Shown here: piece by piece, positions 50,365 to 60,400 of the stretch
How positions within the stretch are numbered: the first letter of the stretch is position 1
Layout: each line of letters begins with the position of its first letter
DNA from: Aricia agestis
Taxonomy: Eukaryota; Arthropoda; Insecta; Lepidoptera; Lycaenidae
DNA: 64,000 bases
Assembly (NCBI RefSeq): GCF_905147365.1
Contig: NC_056410.1
Coordinates: 2,021,501 to 2,085,500 of the forward strand
Reading direction: 5' to 3'
The notes under the pieces: model-generated
Told to the model about the DNA's origin: nothing
The model's input: only the letters and a program-made list of their open reading frames with translations
Database searches by the model: none
Position numbers and translations under genes: made by a program

Positions 50365-50781
50365 AAAAATTAAAACCGACTTCCAAGGTAAAAACAATAA
50401 TAACATCCTTATAATATGAACTAAAAAGTATTAAGTACTTAAATAATTTTTCCTATCTAATAGTGCCTTTTTCCGAATTCGGCTAAACCTTAACTATTTC
50501 TGTACTCAATCTTCATCATTTTGAAGTCGGTACCAGATAGCTGAATCTTTAGTTCTCTGACAGAATATTTGAAACTTTTGGAACTGGCACCGACTTCAAA
50601 ATTATGAAGATTGAGTACAGAAATAGTTGAGGTTTAGCCGAATTCGGAAAAAGGCACTATCATTCTGTCTACTCTGCTATTAGATAGGAAAAATTATTTA
50701 ATACTTTTTAGTTCATATTATAAGGATATTATTATTGTTTTTACCTTGGAAGTCGGTTTTAATTTTTTGTTAAAAATAATA
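50365..50781. repeat. long foldback MITE (AACCGACTTCCAAGG family), best copy
   Basis: About 190-bp arms begin TTAACAAAAAATTAAAACCG and mirror across GATAGCTGAATCTTTAGT. Arms are highly similar, so this copy is young. Same family as 3018-3395. Confidence 0.8.
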
Positions 50782-50992
50782 ATTTCACTCTTTTTAGTTA
50801 CCTACTAACCATCGCGTAAGTATATTTAATATTCTACGGATCTTAATTCTTATTACAATTTGTTAAGAGTCAGACGTCGTGCTCACAAATATCAGGTAGA
50901 TAATTTTAAACAATACATTTAAAAAAATCGAAGTGAACAGTAAACACGTGCTAGCCGTTAGGCAATTATTGTACCTATAAACTATGTACCTA

Positions 50993-51335
50993 TCTTATAT
51001 CTTTAAACGAGCAATTCTTGTATATATGTATATATATAATTGGAATCTCGGAATCGGCTCCAACGATTTTCATGAAATTTAGTATATAGGGGGTTTCGGG
51101 GGCGATAAATCGATCTAGCTAGGAATCATTTTCAGAAAATGTCTTTTTATTCGTGTTTTATCGATAATCGATAAACTGAAAAATATGACTCTTCCTGACA
51201 TCTATTGGCGAATAATAATACTATTTTGTTAGCAACTAATTATTTTAACGACCAGCAGATGGCGTTATTAAGTAACACGAAGTCAATGAGTGTTTGCTAT
51301 ACCGAGCAAAGCTCGGTCATCCAGGTACTATTATC
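50993..51335 (-). repeat. reverse copy of the 15150-15510 repeat
   Basis: Starts TATCTTATATCTTTAAACGA and ends GAGCAAAGCTCGGTCATCCA-GGT; full-length or nearly so. Confidence 0.65.
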
Positions 51336-52186
51336 TTAATCTTGGTATATGTTTACAAACCTACCCCAATTTATTTGACAAACTACTACAAAAGAAAGTC
51401 GACGGAGCCCCGCTACGCGGGGCTCCTATTTCTAGGTGTTGTGGTCTAAGTTCCAACCTAACCTAACCTATTTTAGGACTTTCTGGATTGTGTTTGTTTT
51501 TGTTTTGGCGGGGGGCTGCGCCCCCGAGCCCCCCCCCTTCGGTATCCGTGGCTAAGTAGTTAAGTAAGACCCACTCATCACAGCCTTGAGATGCCTTAAA
51601 AATACTTCGTAAACATCAGAAAACAGATGATCTTATCTGACGATTACCAAAATCTCAAATGCGAATTTCTTCTAAACGGAGAGTTTACTGGCGGTGGAAA
51701 CGGTAAGTAGGAGTTTTTCTCACCCAAAACAATCCTCCTTAACCCATGTCACGACAAACAACTGTTAGCAAACGTTTATTCATAACGATTATGCTTAAAA
51801 TAGGTTTACAACAGGCCTATTAAACATGCGCTATTCTTTGACAGCTGTCACCTTAAAACGGTGTTAGAGCACTGTTAGAGAACCTTTATTCATAATAAAT
51901 TTTACAACAGGCTTTTAAAGCTTCTAAAAACCCACGCTAAGTTTTTATTCATACGACCGTAAATGTAGGTGACGCCCACAACGCAACTCCGTTGCGCCAA
52001 AACTCGGTTAACGCGCGGGAACCATTTTCCGGGACAAAAAGTATGCTATGTTCTTCCCTATTCTAATCTCCCAATCTCCATGCCCAGCAGTTTATGCGTG
52101 AAGAGGTAACAGACACGGAGAGTAAAGACGGAGAGACAGACAGAAACACTTTCGCATTTATAATGCAATAAATAAAATTGACACCC
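51336..52186. other. repeat-derived spacer
   Basis: Holds a GC-rich patch with palindromic GAGCCCCGCTACGCGGGGCTC (51411-51427 region), a short CCTAACCTAACCTA run, unassigned sequence, and a reversed Helitron 5' piece at about 51970-52165 (GGGACAAAAAGTATGCTATG). No gene seen. Confidence 0.45.
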
Positions 52187-52319
52187 TCTGTGGCTTAATT
52201 ATTGGTTGAGTGTGTGGCAGGGTTCGAATCCCGCCGACGGAACAAAAAGTTTTCAATGTTCCCGAGTCTGGATTTGTATTAAATATGTGTATGATATAAT
52301 AAAAATCTTAACTAAATTA
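52187..52319 (+). repeat. tRNA-derived SINE remnant
   Basis: GTGGCTTAATTATTGGTTGA resembles a Pol III box A region and GGGTTCGAATCCCGCC is a clear box B/T-arm, followed by a non-tRNA tail ending in ATAATAAAAATC. It cannot fold as a complete tRNA. Confidence 0.5.
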
Positions 52320-53671
52320 TGTATGCGCGGCTTCGCCCGCGTAATTTAGGAATTTCACGCAACCGTAGATTTTTCCGAAAAAAATTGCCTATGTCCCTTC
52401 ACGTGGTCTATTATTCATGTTTGCCAAGTAACATAAAAATTGATCCGTATATAATTTACCCCGTATTTTCCACATTTTCCTCTATTTCTTCGCTCCTATT
52501 AGTTTTAGCGTGATAAAATATAGTCTACAGCATTTCTCGATAAATGGGCTATCTAAAACTGAAAGAATTTTTCAAATCGGACCAGTAGTTCCCGATATTA
52601 TCGCTTTCAAATAAGCCCTTTCATATAATTATTTCTCCCGTTTTTTCCACATTTTCCTCTATTTCTTCGCTCCTATTAGTCGTAGCGTGATAAAATATCC
52701 CTTCAGCTGTGGCGGCCATATTGAAAAAAAAGCGCATCTGTGGGGCTACTTCTGGATGTTCACGCGAGACGCGTTAAAATGACGATAACTCTAAAATTCC
52801 TTATGGGGGATGCGTATTATAACTATGTCATTGGAATCTGTATGAATTAAGCTGAGATAATAAAAATAAATTAATCCAATTTTGCTATGTAAAGTTTTAT
52901 TAATTTAAATTTGAAATCGGAATTACAAAAAAAAAAAACAGTTTTTTGTCCTTTTAATAAAAAAAATGAAAAATAATTTAATTTTTTTTTATTTAAACGT
53001 TATTTAACATTCATCAATAAGAAAAACACACTTCTCCATACATTTTTTCAACCCACAAGCTTTACAAGAAACAAAACTTGTCAGTACGCGCGCGATTTTG
53101 AGACAAGGGTCAAGTTTGAAACTTCTAGCAATCGTCGTAAGTGTGTTTTAGAGCCATTAGAAGTGACTATAGCCCGTCTTTGTTATATTAAGAACACTTT
53201 GTGCAAGTTAGAGCGGTAAAGATATAGTTTACGATATACTGTGGTTAAAATAATACACGAAGGTGATAATCGAGCTCCAGGAGCGCGGTCCACAGATGCG
53301 CGCATTTTTGAGATCAAGCTCCTAGAGCGTGGTCAACGGTTGAGGGGATATAGCTTATAGCTTTCCTCGATAAATAGGCTATCTATCACTGAAATAATTT
53401 TTCAAATCAGATCAGTAGTTCCTGAGATTAGCGCGTTCAAATAAGCCCTTTCAAATAATTTTCCCCCGTTTTTTCCACATTTTCCTCTATTTCTTCGCTA
53501 TTATTAGTCTTAGCGTGATAAAATATAGCCTATAGCCTTCCTCGATAAATGGGCTATATAACACTGAAAGAATTTTTCAAATCGGACCAGTGGTTCCTGA
53601 GATTAGCGCGTTCAAAGAAAGAAACAAACAAACTAACAAACTCTTCCGCTTTATAATATTATAAGTATAGA
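52320..53671 (-). mobile_element. Helitron carrying a piggyBac-like insertion
   Basis: Same internal units as 11583-12936 (TTCTTCGCTCCTATTAGT, GGACCAGTAGTTCC). The right end ATTATAAGTATAGA is followed by T (53672). The left end keeps GCGGCTTCGCCCGCGTAATT but lacks CTAG. Interrupted at 52699-53347. Confidence 0.7.
52699..53347. mobile_element. piggyBac-like non-autonomous element, ATAT target duplication
   Basis: Ends CCCTTCAGC and (reverse complement) CCCCTCAACC; ATAT is duplicated at 52695-52698 and 53348-53351. Removal restores AAAATATAG as in sister Helitrons. A 4-bp duplication with CCC termini suggests a piggyBac-type element with a non-TTAA target. No transposase. Confidence 0.6.
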
Positions 53672-53876
53672 TATTTCCGTCGTCTGGTAACACACCTGTA
53701 ACACAAGTCCTTAAGGTACTTAGCACGGGGCCAGACTGACGTAGTGTGAAGCGTCCATAGATATTATGGATAGCCGTGATAAGGTACAAAGTAAGACAAT
53801 ATAATATAGACCGTACAGTTTGTTTATTTTTATAATAATGCAGTAAGTATACGTCTACAAACAATGCAAAAATAAT

Positions 53877-53882
53877 TTTATT
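53877..53882 (-). terminator. poly(A) signal of the small peptide gene
   Basis: AATAAA on the minus strand, 107 nt past the stop codon. Confidence 0.4.
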
Positions 53883-53988
53883 AAATGTCATTAGTCATTA
53901 CATAATATTCCTTAATTTTAAAATACTAAAGTAAATAGTCCAAAGCAAGAATTTAAAGCTAAAAATAATATTATTTTGAACACTATGA

Positions 53989-54099
53989 TCATACAAACAC
54001 GAGCAATTCGTCGCTGATCTTCGACAAAAACTTCTGAGTTGTATTCGAGGTAATAACGAACCACATAAGGAAGGCGAACAAAACCATCTTCAAACCCAT
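53989..54099 (-). CDS. candidate 36-residue secreted peptide
   Basis: ATG at 54099-54097, TGA at 53989. The peptide starts MGLKMVLFAFLMWFVITSNT, a textbook signal peptide, and ends KFLSKISDELLVFV (mature part about 16-18 residues). The acceptor TTTTTTTTCCAG is at 54116-54118. An upstream exon (54570 to about 54606) ends in GAAA|GTAATT. TATAAATA is at 54632-54639 and a poly(A) signal AATAAA at 53877-53882. All gene parts are in the expected order over about 730 bp. The intron has received a LINE tail. Function unknown. Confidence 0.5.
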   Translation of the reverse strand: MGLKMVLFAFLMWFVITSNTTQKFLSKISDELLVFV

Positions 54100-54170
54100 T
54101 ACGAAAATTTTTAACCTGGAAAAAAAATATGATTTATGTAATAGGAAATTGTACAGTGCTTAGTCAAAGA

Positions 54171-54560
54171 TAGCGAAGTGAGGTGTCGAAAATGTATGGG
54201 ATTTGAAATAGCGCTTGCGAAGCGGATATACGTGGGAGAGCCATGCTTCGGCACGAATGGGCCGGCTCGACCGGAGAAATACCACGTTCTCACAGAAAAC
54301 CGGCGTGAAACAGCGCTTGCGCTGTGTTTCGCCGAGTGAGTGAGTGAGTTTACCGGAGGCCCAATCCACTACCCTATTCCCTTCCCTACCCTCCCCTATT
54401 CCCTTTCTTTCCCTACCCTCCCCTATTACCCTATTCCCTTTTAAAAGGCCGGCAACGCACCTGCAGCTCTTCTGATCCTGCGAGTGTCCATAGGCGACGG
54501 AAGTTGCTTTCCATCAGGTGACCCGTTTGCTCGTTTGCCCCCTTATTTCATAAAAAAAAT
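54171..54560 (+). repeat. LINE 3' tail with poly(A) in the small-peptide intron
   Basis: GGAGAGCCATGCTTCGGCAC, GAAACAGCGCTTGCGCTGTG, TACCCTATTCCCTTCCC tract, GACCCGTTTGCTCGTTTGCC and a CATAAAAAAAA end. Longer version of 45508-45780. Confidence 0.65.
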
Positions 54561-54631
54561 CCAAATTACTTTCTGAGCATATCAATCAAAATGCGTATTG
54601 AATGGTATTGAAATGAATTTTGAAAGCCAAC

Positions 54632-54639
54632 TATTTATA
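54632..54639 (-). promoter_or_regulatory. TATA box of the small peptide gene
   Basis: TATAAATA in GTATAAATAGTTGG on the minus strand, placing a transcription start near 54605, just upstream of the inferred donor at 54570. Confidence 0.45.
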
Positions 54640-55051
54640 CGGGCCTTCTAACTTTGCTATTGAAACTATCGAACCGGCCGCGTATCTTCGGCATGGTGTT
54701 TTTAGACACTAAAATATGACAATATCTATATAAAAACACGTCCGATTTGCCCACCCACCCTCGAGTACAAAAAGCGCTATTCGCGGACGACACAGCCCTT
54801 TTCTTTGCTCATCGCCAAATAGCTTTCGCGTCCAAAAAACTCCAAGAAGCAGTTACCGAACTCGGTGAATGGTTCGCTAAATGGAGAATTGAACTAAGCC
54901 CCGACAAAAGTCACGCTATATTATTTAACGGACTAAAACATAAGAAAATGCAACCTATTAGTCTGCACGGAAAATTAATTCCCGAAGTCACGGCTGTCAA
55001 ATACTTAGGAGTAGTACTAAACAAGTCGATGTCATTCACGAACCATAATGG

Positions 55052-55832
55052 CTGCGTTCCAGATGACGGTAATTTTGACCAAAACGCTCAAAACGTCCCC
55101 TTCTGCCGTTCCCTTTGGCGACCGGGGTCGTTTTGATAGCGGCTATGACGTCACTCATGACGTCATCATTTTCGCTCAAAACGACCCTTGACGAAGATGG
55201 GTCAAAGTGGGCGTTCTAGTTTTTTTTTAAATTTTAACGTAACTATATCGCGAAAGCCATGTTTGGAAAGTTTTCAGGAGATAGTAGAGACAAAAAACTT
55301 TATAATATTTCATTACAAATAATATTTTAATTAAATAAATTAAATAACATCTCATCTCTCTTATACCTGTTGACTTACTCGTACTTGACTAAGCATTAAG
55401 CGGTATTGTTACCTAACGTTTATATGTATATTGTGACAATAGTCAATATTCAAAATATGTGGTTTTGTTATTAAAATATGATTCAATGTGAAAACTCAAA
55501 TATAATAAAAGCTTAACTATATTAAAATATGATTACTTAAGTAAAAAAATGTAATACTAAAAACGAAACAAATATAATATTATGTACCTACATATTTTAT
55601 TAAAATAAATGTAACTATAAACAATAAAATTACTTTTATTTACGACTTGAAGAAAAGGATCGTAGTATCCAAGTTCGGTTCAATGTTCGGTTTAAACTTT
55701 TCTCAAAACGCTCAAAACGATCCATAATCCGTTCCACTTGGGTTTGTATCACTGACGCTCACAAGCTAGTGGAACGGGAAAAACTACGGTCTTGAGCGTG
55801 AGCGTTTCTAACGTCATCTGGAACGCGGGGAA
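55052..55832. mobile_element. MITE-like insertion splitting the Jockey RT
   Basis: Left GCGTTCCAGATGACGGTAAT and right TCTAACGTCATCTGGAACGC are inverted; subterminal AAAACGCTCAAAACG-type motifs occur at both ends. It separates RT coding that is otherwise continuous in family members. Confidence 0.65.
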
Positions 55833-56230
55833 TATATCGAATACCGTACGTATAGCGAAATTTGTATTATACAAATTATATCCTTTACTCAACGCAAGTA
55901 GCAAAATGTCCTTAAGACATAAGCTCACCTTATACAAAACATGTATAAGAACGATACTCATTTATGCGTGCGTCTCTTTCGCACACATAAGTGACAATCA
56001 GATGAACCAATTGCAACGAGTACAAAACCGTTTTTTGCGCATGGCAACAGGTGCCCACCGTTACATGCGAAACATCGACTTGCATAGAGACTGCGAGCTT
56101 ATCACTATCAAAGCCTATATCAAAGAACTCTCAGAGAGATTCTTTGAGAAAGGCAAAGTACATCCCAATCCGCTCATTCGTAAGGCTGTGGACTACGAAC
56201 ATGACGCATCATTCCGATACCCCTTCAGAC

Positions 56231-56282
56231 GGCCTAAGCATATCTTAGCCGACTACAGGGTCGGCTAAGATATGCTTAGGCC
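56231..56282. repeat. perfect 23-bp snapback at the end of the Jockey ORF
   Basis: GGCCTAAGCATATCTTAGCC-GAC and its exact complement flank a 6-nt loop (TACAGG). The frame turns back on itself and stops. Confidence 0.8.
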
Positions 56283-57266
56283 ATCACAGAATACGTAACG
56301 TACTGTGTACAGTTACGTAAACACAAATCACACTCACCCGCGTGGTTAGTACTGCACCGGGGACGACGCCGGCGCCTTCCCCGAGGACTTAACACGACCC
56401 GAACGACAAACAGACAGACCGACCGAAATCCGGTATCCCGGGTTCGAGTTCGCATGCGGATAGCATAGGAACACACCTAAATCATGACCGCGACCGCGAC
56501 ATTGTCGTAGAGAGCTCTACCAATTACTTTGACATTAGAACATACATGCGTATGTCACCCCAACCGGACTCGGAAGGGGAGAGGGACGGCCCTCTTTTAA
56601 GCAATAACATTAATAACTTGAGCTCATCTACCGCGATAACTCGTACGCAGCTAGTTTGTGCTACCGCGCGCGAGCAGCCTCACTCGTCTGAGAGTGAGTA
56701 AGGGGTCGGACCCCTTAAGAGTAGGGGGGACCCGTGTCCCCACGTCAGATAAAAATAGCTTATTTTCGTAGCTCTCCCCAATATTGCCCGTCTAGAATGT
56801 CACACGTGTGACTTTAGGGGAGGGGGCCAGGCCCCCCTCATTGTTTATTTCCAAACCAACTAGCAACAGACTAGTTATAGCCACGATTAAACTACCATGG
56901 TCTTAACCAGACCAGTAGCTTAGACCCTTTCGAAAAAAAAAAAAAAAAAAGACAATAGCTACGAAACACGGTAAGTGAAACACATACGGTTTTACTCGAT
57001 AGTCTAAAAATGAGACCCAAATACATAAATGCATAAAGTGTGCATGTATTTGGGTCTAATTTTGTAGACTCGCGGAACTTTTTGACACAGTTACTCTTCC
57101 TTAGTTTTTATTATTCGTAGACAAAGGGTCGTTTAAATTTTAAATTCTGTATTGTTCAATTACTATGTTTTGTCATACACATGTGTATAACTAGGTAGGT
57201 ACTCAGTGCGACCATATTATCGCTACAGTTTTTCGCGTCTTTCGTACACATCTGCCTGTTCTATAC

Positions 57267-57489
57267 AATAATTAAGAATAGACCTAGAGTCTAGACTCTA
57301 GTCGATTTAGTCACTAAATGGAGTCTGTACTCCACTCGGGCTAACTTGTCGCTAGCGGTCATTTTCCATATAAACCGCGATTGACAATGAAGTGTCAGAT
57401 ATTGTCAACCGTGGTTTTATATGGAAAATTACAAGATTTTTACAGGGAGTCAATGACAAGTTAGCCCGAGTGGAGTATAGGTCTATTCT
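57267..57489. repeat. foldback MITE abutting the FAR stop codon
   Basis: AAGAATAGACCTAGAG and TATAGGTCTATTCTT at the edges; inner arms CTCCACTCGGGCTAACTTGT and TTTTCCATATAAACC are mirrored. The FAR stop codon starts at 57490, so the element forms its 3'UTR start. A separate short hairpin (ACCCAAATACATAAATGC) is at about 57012-57058. Confidence 0.65.
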
Positions 57490-60400
57490 TCATACGCAAC
57501 ATTTTTGTGTATGAAGCATTTGAAGGTACCTAAATTGTTTCGTCCGCAACTCCTCCGAGTTGTCAGTTCTCTGCCTGATCACGTATTTTCTGGCGCCGTA
57601 GACGCTGGTATGCATGTATTTGTCCAGGTCTATGTTCTCTATGGCGTACTTGAACTCGTCCACGTCTTCCGGCTTCAGCTTCGAGCTCAGCTCCCTCACG
57701 TTGTCAATTCTGAAGGACCAGTTCTTGCAGGAGAACTTCTCGAGGGATATGCAAGCCATGTAAAGGCGACGGAGCAGCTTGAGCAACCTGAAGGAGTAAT
57801 GAAAACCGCTAGAGACATCATTCGTGTTCCGTGAATGACAAAGAATAAAGGCTTTTAACCAAAGATATTTGAGAACTTTAACAAGTATAATATCAAAAAT
57901 ACTGTAATAATATCAAGAAAACTGTATTTCAAAACAAGATACCTGGGTTTTTTTGAAGCCAATACAAATATGTAATCAATTAGTGCATATAGAAAGAGCC
58001 GTGACCAAAGTACCTGTAAAGATATTTTTAATGAACAAAAGACATTAAATTTAATTAAAAGATAAACAATAACAAGATATTAATGTTTTGTGGCCAATTG
58101 TGGCATTAAAAAAAAGAGGAAAATCCAAGGATATATTAAGCATCCTGAAGCTAACAATATAAGTGATAGATTGAGTCATCGATTTTATTTTTCTCACTCA
58201 CCTCAAATGTAAACACAAGTTTAGAATTAGTGAACTTGAAGGATGGAGGCAGTATCACATCCGCAAGGGGCATTTCCACGAGTGGCTGTTTCGAATGCTC
58301 GTACAGATCCACAGGAGTCAGGTTGAAGTAGCCACCGCCACACATGTTGTATATCGGTATATCATCGCTGGGCTCGAATCTGTAATCAGGCGAATGTACC
58401 ATGAGGCTAAGATGCAGAGCATTAAAACACATAATATAGCTGTACATAAGCTTACAGCTTAACTTGCTGCTATATGTTCAAGTGAGACACTCTAAGGTCA
58501 AAGCGTTCGTTTGTATAAAAACCGAGGCTCTAGGACTCATATTGTCTAAAATTCCGAGCAGAGTAACAGGTCAAAAAGTAGACTCATGGAGTCCTGCTTT
58601 TGTCTCACTTATGCTGTATGCATATGGCAGCAAGTGAGATAGCAGAAAATTAACGTTATGAGAATGCTGGCATGCCTAGCTGTGATGATTGTAATGATTT
58701 TGAATCCTACCTTTATAGAGTAAATCAATGATACTAACTTCTTGGTACCTCTAGCCCATGCTACGCTGATGATGGCCCTGGTTACCAAGTCTACGGGGGC
58801 ATAGTCACTTCTTACTTCTGGATCCACGTATAGAATACTTGATAGTCCTGAAAACGATTATACCTTTAGAAACTAAAGGCCATACTACTGCTGCTGCTGA
58901 TAGCTTCAAAGAGGTTTCAGCTGTATTAGATAATATTATTAAACAACATAAGCTTGAAATGAAAATTTCTTGTACCTGTTGCTAACGCCACAATGATTCC
59001 TACAGGACCATTAAAGTTGTCATTCCAGCCAGGAACGGGCTCTTTCACACTATTTATCACTAAAAAATAAAACAAAATATTTAAAAAAGTAAGTAGGCTT
59101 ACGTGCACAAGATCTATCAATTACGTGTTGAACCAAGATGCAAAAATCTTGGACTGTTTCATGTTTTATTCTAAACTCTAGACGGAATTGTTAGGCAATT
59201 TGAACGGTCTAGATATTTTAGCTTTTACCAATAGATGGTCTGGCGATGACTATGGGCAGATTCCCTCGTTCCTCGTACACCATTTGCTCGGCGCAATGCT
59301 TCGTGATCACGTACGTGTTGGGTAGCTCATCTATGATTCTGAAAAGAAAAAAAATAACTGCTTGCACCAAGTAGCTGTGCGTTTTGCCACTCGATTCATT
59401 CACACATTTAAACTTGGAAAGGGTTTTTTGTGTGAATGTATTGCGAAGGCCGCGTGGCCGAGTCTAATATGACTCGGCGTTTCCACTACCGCGGAGCTGG
59501 GCTGAGAGGAGCTTAGCGGTGCCCGAATTGACGTCACAATCACTACGGTATGCTCGAAATCTCCGCTCCGTCTCAATGGAAACAGCACGAGTGGGTGGAG
59601 CAGAGCTAAGCGGATATTCATAATAAAAATACAGCGAGGCGATGCGGTGCGGAGGACAACGAGCATTAGGGTGCAGAGCGGAGGACAGCGGTGCGGTGCG
59701 TGACTCGCGCGCAGTGCCTCAGTTAATCATTCAACCAATTCCAAAAGTATGCTCCGCTCCGCTCCGCTCCATTCCACTCCACTTCGCTCCGCTTCAGTGG
59801 AAACACAGACACCTTTTCACCGCTCTTCACCGCTCCTCTCCGCCCAGCTCCGCGTCAGTCGAAACTCGGCCTAATCAATAATCATTATCAATTCCAAAAG
59901 TATGCTCCATTCCGCTCCATTTCACTCCACTCCACTCCGCTTCAATGGAAACACTGACACCTTTTCACCGCTCCTCTCCGCCCAGCTCCGCGTCAGTGGA
60001 AACGCGGCCTAACAAGATACAAATAAATTTTACCTGAAACTTACTTAGGAGTTAAAACTTGTATCGTGTGGTCGTCCAGCTGGCACATTTCCAACAACTC
60101 CCTCCAATCCAATACCGGTGGGTACAGTGTCTCTTGCAAAGGATTTTGAATTTTATTCGAATAAGCTGTAGAAACGTGAATGAAGCTCTAAAAAATATAT
60201 TAGTTTGTAAAAAATCTACACCTTAAAATGATGCGGGGAGCATCTCCCCTGAAAATGTCAATACCTTCAAATGCATTAAATTTTAAGCTCACCTCCAAAT
60301 TGCGCATTTCTTTAGCCAAATCTAAAGCATGTTTGGTCCCCAGTAGATTGAGTTTTGCTGCTATTTTTAAATTGTCGTTAAATCTGTAAAAATACTACGA

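Larger units (their letters stand above)
54735..56950 (+). mobile_element. 5'-truncated Jockey-type LINE with A-tail
   Basis: RT frame 54747-55040 (LFADDTALFFAHRQ, YLGVVLNKSMSF) and C-terminal frame about 55835-56260 (MSLRHKLTLYKTCIRTILIY, LQRVQNRFLRMATGAH) are separated by an inserted element. A GC-rich 3'UTR follows and ends in about 19 A at 56931-56950. Inactive. Confidence 0.8.

Noticed and set aside
51456..51472. CCTAACCTAACCTA as telomeric DNA
   Set aside because: Only about three insect telomere units, interstitial and next to unrelated GC-rich repeat; not evidence of a chromosome end.
52187..52260. Functional tRNA gene
   Set aside because: Box B is good, but no complete cloverleaf or acceptor stem; better explained as a SINE head.
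59404..59881. 79-88-residue ORFs on both strands
   Set aside because: GC-rich MITE in a FAR intron; FAR exons 59229-59338 and 60045-60187 splice across it.
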